A stretch of DNA of 64,000 bases from Streptomyces sp. ICBB 8177 (lineage in GTDB: Bacteria > Actinomycetota > Actinomycetes > Streptomycetales > Streptomycetaceae), in assembly GCF_003144095.1 (NCBI RefSeq), contig NZ_NSKH01000018.1, positions 2,075,541 through 2,139,540 on the forward strand, read 5' to 3'. The notes beneath the pieces were generated by a model, which saw only the letters and a list, made by a program, of their open reading frames with translations, did not search any database and had not been told where the DNA came from. Shown one piece after another: positions 9,124 to 20,169 of this stretch. Position numbers and translations under genes: made by a program. Every line of letters starts with the position of its first letter. Position 1 is the first letter of the stretch.

Positions 9124-9891
9124 TCAGCCGCCCCGGCGGAAGATGCGCTCCCCCAGCCACACCAGCGGGTCGTACTTGCGGTCGGCGGTGCGTTCCTTCA
9201 TGGGGATCAGCGCGTTGTCCGTGATGCGGATCTGCTCGGGGCAGACCTCCGTGCAGCACTTGGTGATGTTGCAGTAGCCCAGGCCGTGCACGTCCTGGGC
9301 GGTCCTCGCGCGGTCGAGGCCGGTCTCTGCCGCGGCGTCCAGGGGGTGCATGTCGAGTTCGGCGATGCGCATCAGGAAGCGGGGGCCCGCGAAGTCGGGT
9401 TTGTTCTCCTCGTGGTCGCGCACCACGTGGCAGGTGTTCTGGCACAGGAAGCACTCGATGCACTTGCGGAACTCCTGCGAGCGCCCGACGTCCTGCTGCG
9501 CCATCCGGTACTCGCCCGGCGCCAGCCCCGGCGGCGGGACGAACGAGGGGATCTCGCGCGCCTTCGCGTAGTTGAACGACACGTCCGTGACCAGGTCGCG
9601 CAGCACCGGGAAGGCGCGCATCGGGGTCACCGTGACCGTCTCGTCCTCGGTGAAGACCGACATGCGGGTCATGCACATCAGCCGCGGCCTGCCGTTGACC
9701 TCCGCGCTGCACGAACCGCACTTGCCCGCCTTGCAGTTCCACCGCACCGCGAGGTCGTGCGCCTGGGTGGCCTGGAGGCGGTGGATGATGTCGAGGACGA
9801 CCTCGCCCTCGTTCACCTCCACCTCGAAGTCCTTCAGCTCGCCGCCCTCCGCGTCGCCGCGCCAGACCCTGAAGTGCCCGGTGTAACTCAC
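9124..9891 (-). CDS. sdhB: Succinate dehydrogenase iron-sulfur subunit
   Basis: Electron-transfer subunit (255 aa) linking the flavoprotein to the membrane anchor. A ferredoxin-like N-terminal half carries the [2Fe-2S] cysteines (CKAGKCGSC with a later C in RLMC). The C-terminal half has CIECFLCQNTC and CNITKCCTEVCPE for the [4Fe-4S] and [3Fe-4S] clusters. The GTG start overlaps the sdhA stop by four bases (GTGA), giving translational coupling. Last gene of the sdhC-sdhA-sdhB operon. The sequence style is that of actinobacterial Sdh1, distinct from the E. coli-type enzyme. Confidence 0.93.
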   Translation of the reverse strand: MSYTGHFRVWRGDAEGGELKDFEVEVNEGEVVLDIIHRLQATQAHDLAVRWNCKAGKCGSCSAEVNGRPRLMCMTRMSVFTEDETVTVTPMRAFPVLRDLVTDVSFNYAKAREIPSFVPPPGLAPGEYRMAQQDVGRSQEFRKCIECFLCQNTCHVVRDHEENKPDFAGPRFLMRIAELDMHPLDAAAETGLDRARTAQDVHGLGYCNITKCCTEVCPEQIRITDNALIPMKERTADRKYDPLVWLGERIFRRGG

Positions 9892-11831
9892 TGGCCCAGC
9901 TCCTCGTCGGTGAGGTACTTGCGCAGTTCTTCCTTCTCGAACAGGCCCAGCAGGTCGGCGCGGATCGGCGGCATGTCCCGGCGCCGCAGTCTGATCTGCC
10001 CCATGGCCGGGTCCTGCGCCGCCAACTCGTTTGCCGGGGAGGCGAGTTCGCACACCAGGTTGGTCCCGCGCCAGCGGCGGTCCATCTGCGGGTGGTCGTC
10101 GCGGGTGTGGCCGCCCCGGCTCTCGGTACGCTCCAGCGCGGCGCGCGCCACGCACTCGCTGACCAGCAGCATGTTGCGCAGGTCGATCGCCAGGTGCCAG
10201 CCCGGGTTGAACTGGCGGTGGCCCTCCACCCCGGCCCGCCGCGACCGCGTGCGCAGGGCGGCCAGCCGGGTCAGCGCCTGCGCCATCTCCTCTTCCCTGC
10301 GGATGATGCCGACCAGGTCGTTCATCGTCTGCTGGAGCTCCTGGTGCAGGGCGTACGGGTTCTCGGGCGGGGTAACGGCACCCCCGGCGTCCGCCCGCTC
10401 CGCGCTGAACGGCCGCAGCGCCTCCGCCGCCGCCGCGTCCACCTGCGCGTCCGCCACCGCGGGCCGCTCCGCCGCGGGCAGCGCCTCGGCGTACCGGGCG
10501 GCGTGCAGCCCGGCCCTGCGGCCGAAGACCAGCAGGTCGGACAGGGAGTTGCCGCCGAGCCGATTGGAGCCGTGCATGCCGCCCGCCACCTCGCCCGCCG
10601 CGAACAGCCCCGGCACCCCGGTGGTCGCCGCCGTGTCCGGGTCGACGTCGACGCCGCCCATCACGTAGTGGCAGGTCGGTCCGACCTCCATCGGCTCCGC
10701 CGTGATGTCCACGTCCGCCAGCTCCAGGAACTGGTGGTGCATGGACGGCAGCCTGCGCCGGATCTCGTCGGCGGGCAGACGGCTCGCGATGTCCAGGAAG
10801 ACCCCGCCGTGCGGGGAGCCGCGGCCCGCCTTCACCTCGGAGTTGATGGCGCGGGCCACCTCGTCGCGGGGCAGCAGCTCGGGCGGGCGGCGGTGGGTGT
10901 CGGGGTCGGTGTACCAGCCGTCCGCCTCCTCCTCGGAGGTGGCGTACTTGTCCTTGAACACCTCGGGCACGTAGTCGAACATGAACCGCTTGCCGTCGCT
11001 GTTGCGCAGCACCCCGCCGTCACCGCGCACGCCCTCGGTGACCAGGATGCCCTTGACCGACGGCGGCCAGACCATGCCCGTCGGATGGAACTGCACGAAC
11101 TCCATGTTGACCAGCGGCGCCCCCGCCAGCAGGGCCAGCGCGTGCCCGTCGCCGGTGTACTCCCAGGAGTTGGAGGTCACCTTGAACGACTTGCCGATGC
11201 CGCCGGTGGCCAGCACGACGGCCGGCGCCTCGATGACGAAGAAGCGCCCCGACTCGCGCTCGTAGCCGAAGACCCCGGCGACCCGCTCGCCGTCCTTGAG
11301 GACCCGGGTGACCGTGCACTCCTGGAAGACCCGCAGCCGTGCCTCGAAGTCGCCCGCGTCGGCGAAGTCCTCCTGCTGGAGCGCGACGATCCGCTGCTGG
11401 AGGGTGCGGATCAGTTCGAGACCGGTGCGGTCGCCGACGTGGGCCAGCCGCGCGTACTCGTGGCCGCCGAAGTTGCGCTGCGCGATGCGCCCGTCCTTCG
11501 TACGGTCGAACAGCGCGCCCCAGGACTCCAGTTCCCACACCCGCTCGGGCGCCTCCTGGGCGTGCAGCTCCGCCATCCGCCAGTGGTTGAGGAACTTGCC
11601 GCCGCGCAGGGTGTCGCGGAAATGGACCTGCCAGTTGTCGTGCGGGTTGGAGTTGCCCATGCTGGCCGCGATGCCGCCCTCGGCCATCACCGTGTGCGCC
11701 TTGCCGAACAGGGACTTGCAGATGACCGCCGTGCGCAGGCCCTGGCCGCGCGCCTCGATGGCGGCCCGCAGCCCCGCGCCGCCCGCGCCCACCACGACCA
11801 CGTCGTAGCTGTGCCGTTCGACTGCCGTCAT
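9888..11831 (-). CDS. sdhA: Succinate dehydrogenase/fumarate reductase flavoprotein subunit
   Basis: Catalytic subunit (647 aa) oxidising succinate to fumarate with covalently bound FAD. Visible: dinucleotide-binding VVVGAGGAGLRAAIEA (about 12-27), the His46 context GKAHTVMAEGG that usually carries the flavin, the active-site region VQFHPTGM, the capping region ending GPTCHYVMGGV, and GSNRLGGNSLSDLLVFG near residue 440. The ATG is preceded by GGAGGGG. It sits between the membrane anchor and iron-sulfur genes, same strand, coupled to sdhB by a four-base overlap. Confidence 0.95.
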   Translation of the reverse strand: MTAVERHSYDVVVVGAGGAGLRAAIEARGQGLRTAVICKSLFGKAHTVMAEGGIAASMGNSNPHDNWQVHFRDTLRGGKFLNHWRMAELHAQEAPERVWELESWGALFDRTKDGRIAQRNFGGHEYARLAHVGDRTGLELIRTLQQRIVALQQEDFADAGDFEARLRVFQECTVTRVLKDGERVAGVFGYERESGRFFVIEAPAVVLATGGIGKSFKVTSNSWEYTGDGHALALLAGAPLVNMEFVQFHPTGMVWPPSVKGILVTEGVRGDGGVLRNSDGKRFMFDYVPEVFKDKYATSEEEADGWYTDPDTHRRPPELLPRDEVARAINSEVKAGRGSPHGGVFLDIASRLPADEIRRRLPSMHHQFLELADVDITAEPMEVGPTCHYVMGGVDVDPDTAATTGVPGLFAAGEVAGGMHGSNRLGGNSLSDLLVFGRRAGLHAARYAEALPAAERPAVADAQVDAAAAEALRPFSAERADAGGAVTPPENPYALHQELQQTMNDLVGIIRREEEMAQALTRLAALRTRSRRAGVEGHRQFNPGWHLAIDLRNMLLVSECVARAALERTESRGGHTRDDHPQMDRRWRGTNLVCELASPANELAAQDPAMGQIRLRRRDMPPIRADLLGLFEKEELRKYLTDEELGQ

Positions 11832-11846
11832 CGCGTCGTGCCCCTC

Positions 11847-12665
11847 CTAGAAGAACCGCGGGTCGGCGAACGCGCCGCTCGCGACCAGGTAGACGTACAG
11901 GTCGGCGATCGCCACACCGGCCAGCGACGCCCACGCCAGCGCCATGTGGTGGGCGTTGAGCCTGCTCACCCAGGTCCACATCCGGTAGCGCACCGGGTGC
12001 CGGGAGAAGTGCCTGAGCCGGCCGCCCACGATGTGCCGGCACGAGTGGCAGGAGAGGGTGTACGCCCAGATCAGCGCGATGTTGGCGAGCAGCACCAGGG
12101 TGCCGAGGCCCATGTGGCCCCAGTGGCCTGCCGGGTCGCGGAAGCCCAGGGCGGCGTCGTAGCTGAGGATCACCGCGAAGGCGAGCGCGAAGTAGAAGAA
12201 GTAGCGGTGGACGTTCTGCAGCACCAGCGGCAGCCGGGTCTCGCCGGTGTACTTGGCGTGCGGCTCGGCGACCGCGCACGCCGGGGGAGCGCTCCAGAAG
12301 CCCCGGTAGTACGCCTTGCGGTAGTAGTAGCAGGTCAGCCGGAAGCCCAGCGGGAAGATCAGCACGATGATCGCCGGCGAGATCCCCCACCAGGGCCCGA
12401 AGACCGCCAGGTCCGCGCCGCCGCGCACCGGCACGCAGTCGCTCGCGAGGCAGGGCGAGTAGAACGGTGAGACGTAGGGCGCCGCGTAGTAGTCGGCGCC
12501 TGCGAACGCCCGCCACGTCGAGTAGACGACGAACGCGGTCAGCACCACGACGGTGACCGTGGGCGCGAGCCACCAGCGGTCGGTGCGAAGATGCCGCGCC
12601 GGGATCGCGGCGCGACCGGGGGTGTGCACGCCCGCGGGCGGACGCGGGCGCTCGATGCTGGCCAA
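11847..12665 (-). CDS. sdhC: Sdh1-type membrane anchor subunit of succinate dehydrogenase
   Basis: Membrane subunit of 272 aa with five hydrophobic segments (about 33-55, 95-115, 155-175, 185-205, 235-258). It belongs to the actinobacterial Sdh1 anchor family, unlike the short SdhC/SdhD pair of E. coli. A CHSCRH motif (Cys206, His207, Cys209, His211) closes TM4; further Cys at 72, 77, 112 and 130. The mycobacterial Sdh1 structure is reported to hold a membrane-embedded Rieske-type cluster, for which this motif is a natural ligand candidate here. The TTG start follows GGGAG at six bases spacing. First structural gene of the operon. Confidence 0.85.
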   Translation of the reverse strand: MASIERPRPPAGVHTPGRAAIPARHLRTDRWWLAPTVTVVVLTAFVVYSTWRAFAGADYYAAPYVSPFYSPCLASDCVPVRGGADLAVFGPWWGISPAIIVLIFPLGFRLTCYYYRKAYYRGFWSAPPACAVAEPHAKYTGETRLPLVLQNVHRYFFYFALAFAVILSYDAALGFRDPAGHWGHMGLGTLVLLANIALIWAYTLSCHSCRHIVGGRLRHFSRHPVRYRMWTWVSRLNAHHMALAWASLAGVAIADLYVYLVASGAFADPRFF

Positions 12666-12733
12666 ATCGGACTCCCGGAGCGTAGGAGCGGTCGCCGCCG
12701 CGCGGGCGGCGGAGGGGCGCCGTCAGGACCCGT

Positions 12734-13021
12734 TCACGGGGCGTGGCGGTCGCGCGCGCCGAGCCCTTCCTCCTCCGCGTCACTCCACAGGCTCCGGTCG
12801 TAGGGCGCGTCCGGGACCTGCACGATGTCCTGCCGCCCGCTCCCGGCCGCGCCGCGCGTCGTCTCGCGCAGCAGCGCCAGGCTCTCGCGCAGGTGGTCGG
12901 CGTCGGTACGCACCCTGCGCATGTCCAGGGTGTGGCCGACCTGCGGTTCGACCGAGGCGAGACCGCGGACCAGATCGTCGAGGTTCCGTTGGATTGCCGA
13001 CAGATCATCCTGAAGAGGCAT
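12734..13021 (-). CDS. Conserved small protein upstream of sdhC
   Basis: A 95-aa acidic, mostly helical protein (MPLQDDLSAIQRNLDDLVRG, then a second heptad-rich helix ADHLRESLALLRET) with a polar tail; no membrane segment or cofactor motif. The two helices look like a small coiled coil. It ends 68 bases before sdhC on the same strand, so it may be the first gene of the sdh operon. The ATG has AAGGTG upstream. I do not recognise a function; an accessory role for the dehydrogenase is only inference from position. Confidence 0.65.
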   Translation of the reverse strand: MPLQDDLSAIQRNLDDLVRGLASVEPQVGHTLDMRRVRTDADHLRESLALLRETTRGAAGSGRQDIVQVPDAPYDRSLWSDAEEEGLGARDRHAP

Positions 13022-13312
13022 GGTTCGCACCTTATCGAGGGCCTCGTCGGAGACGGGCCAGGCCGAGGGTCGCGTGCGAGAAGTGTCGCGCGTCACACGG
13101 GGGCTGTGAAGGGGGCGTGTCGCCGGGGCGGCCCGGGAGGCGGCGGGGACGGGTCGCCCGGGCGGCCGGGCCGGGCCGCCGCGGCGGCGCGGGATGGGCC
13201 GCCCGGGTGGTGTGGGCCGCAGGGCGGCGCGTGTCGCCCCGCGTGCCCCCGGACGCCTCGCTACCAGTAGATGCGATAAGCGACAAATATCGTCATCAGC
13301 GGAGGTACGACC
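13022..13312. promoter_or_regulatory. Divergent promoter region, sdh operon / solute-binding lipoprotein
   Basis: A 291-base gap between divergent genes with no convincing gene. Near the lipoprotein start it becomes AT-rich (13262-13300: GCGATAAGCGACAAATATCG, with CGATA facing TATCG), the likely promoter area of the rightward gene. CGGAGG just before 13313 is its ribosome site. No confident -35/-10 pair could be assigned for either direction. Confidence 0.4.
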
Positions 13313-15235
13313 ATGCACCGCACCCCTCGCGCCAGGCGGCGCGCCGCCGGAGCCGCTGCCGCCGCGGGCGTGCTCGCGGCGGCCGCCCTGGCCGGATGCT
13401 CCCCGTCCTCCGACGCCGACCACGTACCCGCCGCCGTCGACGTCGCCTCGGCCTCCCGGGGCGCCGTCAAGGACGGCGGCACGCTGCGCTGGGCGGTCGA
13501 CGACATCCCCGGCACCCTGAACACCTTCCAGGCCGCCGCCGACCAGGAGACCTCCCAGATCGCGGCCGCCACGCTCCCGTCGCTGTTCACCGTGGACGGC
13601 GAGGGCAGGCCGCAGCGCGACGGCGACTTCCTCCAGTCGGCGAAGGTGACCTCCACCAAGCCGCAGACGGTGGTCTACCAGCTGAACCCCAAGGCGGTCT
13701 GGAGCAACGGGCGCCCGCTGTCGGCCGCCGACTTCACCGCCCAGTGGAAGGCGCTCAGCGGTGCGAACGCCGCGTTCTGGAGCGCCCACAACGCGGGCTA
13801 CGACCGGATCGCCTCGGTCCGCCAGGGCAAGGACGCCCACGAGGTCGAGGTCACCTTCAAGGAGCCGATGGCGGCCTGGCAGTCGCTGTTCACGCCGCTG
13901 TACCCGAAGGAGGTCACCGGCACCCCGGACGCCTTCAACGACAGCGCCCGCGACAGCCTGAAGGTCTCGGCGGGCCCGTTCGCGGTGCAGTCGGTCGACA
14001 CCTCCGCCGGGACCGCGACGCTGGCGCGCAACCCGAAGTGGTGGGGGGACCGGGCCAAGCTGAGCCATCTGGTCTTCAAGGCCGTCCCCACCGCCAGGCG
14101 CGCCGCCGCGCTCGCCGACGGCACCGTCGACGTCGCCAGGATCGACACCTCCGCGCAGGCCCGCGTCGAGGGCGAACGCGGCATCCGCGTCCACCGCACG
14201 CTCGACCCGTCGTACGCCCAGCTCACTTTGAACGGCGCCTCGGGACCGCTCGCCGACCAGCGGGTGCGGCAGGCGGTGGCCCGGGCCATCGACCGGCAGG
14301 CGATCGCCACCTACGTGCTCAAGCCCGCCGGGCTGCCCGCCAGCACCCTCGGCAACCACCTGGTGCTCGGCTCGCAGTACGGCTACCGCGACGACAGCTC
14401 CGCGGTCGGCGGCACCGACGTGAAGTCCGCGCAGGCGCTGCTGGCGGACGCGGGCTGGCAGCAGGGCCACGCGGCGCAGGCCACGCCGGGCGCGAAGGCC
14501 GCGGGCCCGCAGCCGGGCAAGCCGGCGCCGTCCGGCTCGGCGAGCGCGAGCGGCTCGGCTTCTCCTTCGGCCTCCGCCTCCGCCTCGGCCTCGCCCTCCG
14601 GCTCCGGTGCGGCCGACGGCGACGGCACCGAGGCCGCCGACGCCACCCAGTCGGCGGGCGCCGCCCAGGCCGCCGACCAGCAGGCGATCGTGCAGCCCGC
14701 GGCGGTGCGGACGAACAAGGCCGGGCACCCGCTCGCGCTGCGCTTCGTCCTGCCGCAGGACTCGCCCACCCTGGACGCGGTCGGCGACCGCATCGCCCAC
14801 ATGCTCGCGGCCGTCGGCGTGCGCACCGAGATCGACAAGGTCAGCGACGACAGCTTCTTCCACGACCACATCGCCTCCGGCGACTTCGACCTGGCCCTGT
14901 ACGACTGGCCGGGCAGCGCCTACCCGGCCTACGACGCCCGGCCGGTCTACGGCAAGCCGGTGCCGGCCGCCGACGGCTCGCTGACCGTGCGGGAGAACTA
15001 CTCGCGCGTCGGCACCGACCGCATCGACCAGCTGCTGGACCAGGCCGGCGACGAGCTGGACCAGGGCAGGGCGCAGGACCTGACCGCGCAGGCGGACGAG
15101 CGGATCTGGGCGGAGGCCGGCTCCGTGCCGCTCTACCAGCCGCCGCAGCTGGTGGCCACCCGCACCTCGGTCGCCAACGCCGGGGCGTTCGGCTTCCTCA
15201 CCCCGCGCTACCAGGACATCGGCTTCCGCAAGTAG
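13313..15235 (+). CDS. Orphan family-5 solute-binding lipoprotein with low-complexity insert
   Basis: Extracytoplasmic peptide-type binding protein (SBP_bac_5, 640 aa). Twin-arginine-like basic start, hydrophobic stretch and lipobox LAGC (Cys29) predict a lipoprotein. The domain start DGGTLRWAVDDIPGTLNTFQ and the region LADQRVRQAVARAIDRQAI are family hallmarks. Between about 385 and 465 it carries an Ala/Ser/Pro-rich insert with (SA)n/(SG)n runs around 406-433, in the middle of the fold, which explains its length above the usual 540-600. No permease or ATPase genes follow directly; typA does. It may deliver to one of the nearby importers or act as a sensor. Confidence 0.85.
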   Translation: MHRTPRARRRAAGAAAAAGVLAAAALAGCSPSSDADHVPAAVDVASASRGAVKDGGTLRWAVDDIPGTLNTFQAAADQETSQIAAATLPSLFTVDGEGRPQRDGDFLQSAKVTSTKPQTVVYQLNPKAVWSNGRPLSAADFTAQWKALSGANAAFWSAHNAGYDRIASVRQGKDAHEVEVTFKEPMAAWQSLFTPLYPKEVTGTPDAFNDSARDSLKVSAGPFAVQSVDTSAGTATLARNPKWWGDRAKLSHLVFKAVPTARRAAALADGTVDVARIDTSAQARVEGERGIRVHRTLDPSYAQLTLNGASGPLADQRVRQAVARAIDRQAIATYVLKPAGLPASTLGNHLVLGSQYGYRDDSSAVGGTDVKSAQALLADAGWQQGHAAQATPGAKAAGPQPGKPAPSGSASASGSASPSASASASASPSGSGAADGDGTEAADATQSAGAAQAADQQAIVQPAAVRTNKAGHPLALRFVLPQDSPTLDAVGDRIAHMLAAVGVRTEIDKVSDDSFFHDHIASGDFDLALYDWPGSAYPAYDARPVYGKPVPAADGSLTVRENYSRVGTDRIDQLLDQAGDELDQGRAQDLTAQADERIWAEAGSVPLYQPPQLVATRTSVANAGAFGFLTPRYQDIGFRK

Positions 15236-15294
15236 CCGTACGACCCGCGCACCCGCAGGGCCGCGACGGACCTGCGTGACCGGGTACGCACCCC

Positions 15295-15320
15295 GCCGGG
15301 GCGGCCGATGCCGCCCCGGC
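15295..15320 (+). terminator. Hairpin after the orphan binding-protein gene
   Basis: A perfect 11-bp inverted repeat (15295-15305 with 15310-15320) around a four-base CGAT loop lies 60 bases after the lipoprotein stop and before the typA leader. Confidence 0.7.
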
Positions 15321-15423
15321 CCCGTACCATGGGGTCAGGCCGTGGCGTGACGTTGCCCGGCGGGCGCGGCCACCGGACCACGGCACGCGCCGTCATCCAC
15401 GAATCCGGGAGAAGCGCCGCAGT

Positions 15424-17289
<1,866 letters not shown>

Positions 17290-17302
17290 CGCTTCTCCCG
17301 CC

Positions 17303-17335
17303 GAGGGGGCGCATCCTGCAAGGGTGCGCCCCCTC
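17303..17335 (+). terminator. typA terminator
   Basis: Hairpin of GAGGGGGCGCA (17303 onward) with its complement ending at 17335, small loop TGCAA, 13 bases after the typA stop. Confidence 0.85.
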
Positions 17336-17533
17336 GGTATGTCCGGGGGCGGTCGACCCGGGCCCTCGACTCGACTCACGGCGGTCTCCGTGACGCCCGT
17401 ACTGCAAGCGGGCGGATATTCCGACATGAATGGGATTTTCTGACCGTATGTGAGCTGTTATGGGCCGCTCGGGGTGTGAGCTGGGTTCCTGCGTGAGACG
17501 GATCCGAGCTCCACTGTCCCGAGGGAGGCGCCG

Positions 17534-19159
17534 ATGCCTGGAGCCACGCGCGTGAAGTGGGCGGTGTGTGCCGCGGCGGTGGCGGTCGCGGCGACCGCCT
17601 GCGGGGGAGGCGGCGGGGGCGGGGGCGGGGTCGACGGGATCGTGCGGGCCTCCTGGGGGGACCCGCAGAACCCGCTGGAGCCGGCCAACACCAACGAGGT
17701 GCAGGGCGGCAAGGTGCTGGACATGATCTTCCGCGGCCTGAAGAAGTACGACCCGCGCACCGGTGTCGCCGAGAACTGGCTTGCGAAGTCCATCACCACC
17801 ACCGACCAGCGGGACTTCACCATCACCCTGAAGCCCGGCTGGAAGTTCTCCAACGGCGAGCCGGTCACCGCCCACTCCTTCGTCGACGCCTGGAACTACG
17901 GCGCGGCGCTGAAGAACAAGCAGGTCAACGCGAGCTTCTTCGCGTACATCGACGGCTACGACCAGGTGCACCCCAACTCCGGCAACCCGACCGCCACCAC
18001 CATGTCGGGGCTGAGGGTCAAGGACGACGACACCTTCACCGTGCGGCTCACGCAGAAGTTCTCGACCTGGCCTGACACCCTCGGCTACTCGGCGTTCTAC
18101 CCGCTGCCCCGGTCGTTCTTCACCGACCACGCGGGCTGGCTCAGGAAGCCGGTCGGCGACGGCCCGTACGAGGTCTCCTCGTACACCAAGGGCTCGCTCA
18201 TGGCGCTGCGCACCTGGCACGGCTACCAGGGCCCGGACAAGGCCCGCAACGGCGGCGTGGACCTGCGGGTCTACACCGACAACAACACCGCCTACACCGA
18301 CCTCCAGGCGGGCAACCTCGACCTGGTGGACGACATCCCGGCCACCCAGCTGAAGAACGTCAAGCGCGACCTCGGCTCGCGCTACATCAACCAGCCGGCC
18401 GGCATCATCCAGACCATCTCGTTCCCGATGTACGACCCGAAGTGGACCGGGGCCGACTCCGACAAGCTGCGCCAGGGCATCTCGATGGCCATCGACCGGG
18501 CCTCCATCACCAAGCGCATCTTCGACGGCACCCGCACCCCCGCCTCCGACTGGACCTCACCCGTGCTCGGCGCCAAGGGCGGCTTCAAGCAGGGGCTGTG
18601 CGGCGGCGTCTGCGACTTCGACCCGGCGCGGGCCAGGCAGCTGATCAAGGAGGGCGGCGGGCTGCCCGGCGGTCGTATGCAGATCGCGTACAACGCGGAC
18701 ACCGGCTCCCACAAGGAGTGGATCGACGCCGTCTGCAACAGCGTCAACAACGTGCTGGGCAACGACAAGGCCTGCGTGGGCGCACCGGTCGGCACCTTCG
18801 CCGACTTCCGCAACCAGATCACCGCCAAGTCCGAGACCCAGCCGTTCCGCGCGGGCTGGCAGATGGACTACCCGCTCATCCAGGACTTCCTCCAGCCGCT
18901 GTACTACACCGGCGGCTCCTCCAACGACTCGCACTGGAGCGACAAGGACTTCGACGCGCTGGTCGACCAGGCCAACGCGCAGTCCGACAGCGCGCAGGCG
19001 GTCATCGCCTTCCAGAACGCCGAGCGCGTCCTCGCCGCCCAGGTCCCCGCCATCCCGCTGTGGTACCAGAACGGCAACGCGGGCTACGCCTCGAACCTCT
19101 CCAACGTGACGCTCAACCAGTTCAGCGTGCCGGTCTACAACGAGATCACCGTGCACTGA
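17534..19159 (+). CDS. Oligopeptide-binding lipoprotein, operon 1
   Basis: Substrate receptor of a peptide ABC importer (SBP_bac_5/OppA type, 541 aa). Lipoprotein signal with lipobox ATAC (Cys23) followed by a Gly-rich spacer. Domain features: SWGDPQNPLEPANTNEVQGG, LKPGWKFSNGEPVTAHSFVDAW, and a C-terminal VPAIPLWYQNGNAGY. Four internal Cys (CGGVC near 356-360 and two around 400-415) may form disulfides. GAGGGAGG precedes the ATG. First gene of a five-gene operon with both permeases and both ATPases. The likely ligand is an oligopeptide; its identity is unknown. Confidence 0.92.
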   Translation: MPGATRVKWAVCAAAVAVAATACGGGGGGGGGVDGIVRASWGDPQNPLEPANTNEVQGGKVLDMIFRGLKKYDPRTGVAENWLAKSITTTDQRDFTITLKPGWKFSNGEPVTAHSFVDAWNYGAALKNKQVNASFFAYIDGYDQVHPNSGNPTATTMSGLRVKDDDTFTVRLTQKFSTWPDTLGYSAFYPLPRSFFTDHAGWLRKPVGDGPYEVSSYTKGSLMALRTWHGYQGPDKARNGGVDLRVYTDNNTAYTDLQAGNLDLVDDIPATQLKNVKRDLGSRYINQPAGIIQTISFPMYDPKWTGADSDKLRQGISMAIDRASITKRIFDGTRTPASDWTSPVLGAKGGFKQGLCGGVCDFDPARARQLIKEGGGLPGGRMQIAYNADTGSHKEWIDAVCNSVNNVLGNDKACVGAPVGTFADFRNQITAKSETQPFRAGWQMDYPLIQDFLQPLYYTGGSSNDSHWSDKDFDALVDQANAQSDSAQAVIAFQNAERVLAAQVPAIPLWYQNGNAGYASNLSNVTLNQFSVPVYNEITVH

Positions 19160-19179
19160 CCGCCGCCGGCGCGCGGCGG
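19160..19179 (+). terminator. Post-SBP hairpin, operon 1
   Basis: CCGCCGC (19160-19166) pairs with GCGGCGG (19173-19179) immediately after the lipoprotein stop and 66 bases before the permease start. Within an operon such a hairpin usually protects the 3' end or partly terminates, raising SBP over permease expression. Stem is short. Confidence 0.5.
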
Positions 19180-19245
19180 CAGGCGAAGTCCACCGCGCGC
19201 CGGACCCCTGCTGAAACGATCCTCCAACCCCCGCGGGGAGGCCCC

Positions 19246-20169
19246 ATGGGACGGTACGTGATCCGGCGGCTGCTCCAGATGGTCCCGGTCTTCATCGGCA
19301 GCACGCTGCTGATCTTCGTGATGGTGTACGCGCTCGGCGACCCCGTGGCGGCCCTGTTCGGCGACCGCGCCCCCGACCCGGCCACCGCCGCCCAGATCCG
19401 CAAGGACCTCTACCTCGACCACCCGCTGTGGCAGCAGTACGTGCACTACATGGCGCAGATCTTCCAGGGGAACTTCGGCACCGCCTTCGACGGGCAGCCG
19501 GTGCTCACCCTGATGTCGACTGCCTGGCCGCTGACCATCCGCCTCACCATCGTCGCCGTCGTCGTGGAGGCCCTGATCGGTGTGGCGCTGGGCCTGTTCA
19601 GCGGGCTGCGCCGGGGGCGGACGGTGGACTCCGGCGTGCTGGTGCTCACCCTCGTCGTGGTGTCCGTGCCGACCTTCGTCAGCGGCTACGTGCTCCAGTA
19701 CCTGTTCGGCGTCGAGTGGAACTTCGTGAACCCCTCGGTCTCGCCCGCCGCACCGTTCAACGAGCTGCTGCTGCCCGGCATCGTGCTGGCCCTGGTCTCG
19801 CTCGCCTACGTGACCCGGCTGACCCGCACCTCCGTCGTCGAGAACCACCGCGCCGACTACGTGCGCACCGCGATCGCCAAGGGCCTGCCGCGCCACCGGG
19901 TGGTCCTGCGCCACCTGCTGCGCAACTCCCTCATCCCGGTCGTCACCTTCATCGGCACGGACATCGGGGCCCTGATGGGCGGCGCCATCGTCACCGAGCG
20001 CATCTTCAACATCCACGGCGTCGGCTACCAGCTCTACCAGGGCATCCTGCGCCAGAACTCGCCGACCGTCGTCGGCTTCGTCACCATCCTGGTGATCGTC
20101 TTCCTGATCGCGAACCTGCTCGTCGACCTGCTCTACGCGGTCCTGGACCCGAGGATCCGGTATGCCTGA
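19246..20169 (+). CDS. Peptide ABC permease, DppB/OppB type, operon 1
   Basis: Inner-membrane channel subunit, 307 aa, about six TM helices, beginning MGRYVIRRLLQMVPVFIGS as is typical for OppB/DppB. The EAA-type coupling motif is seen at DYVRTAIAKGLPRHRVVLRH, and the end LLYAVLDPRIRY is the family C terminus. GGGGAGG lies just before the ATG. Its stop overlaps the next start by eight bases. Confidence 0.93.
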   Translation: MGRYVIRRLLQMVPVFIGSTLLIFVMVYALGDPVAALFGDRAPDPATAAQIRKDLYLDHPLWQQYVHYMAQIFQGNFGTAFDGQPVLTLMSTAWPLTIRLTIVAVVVEALIGVALGLFSGLRRGRTVDSGVLVLTLVVVSVPTFVSGYVLQYLFGVEWNFVNPSVSPAAPFNELLLPGIVLALVSLAYVTRLTRTSVVENHRADYVRTAIAKGLPRHRVVLRHLLRNSLIPVVTFIGTDIGALMGGAIVTERIFNIHGVGYQLYQGILRQNSPTVVGFVTILVIVFLIANLLVDLLYAVLDPRIRYA

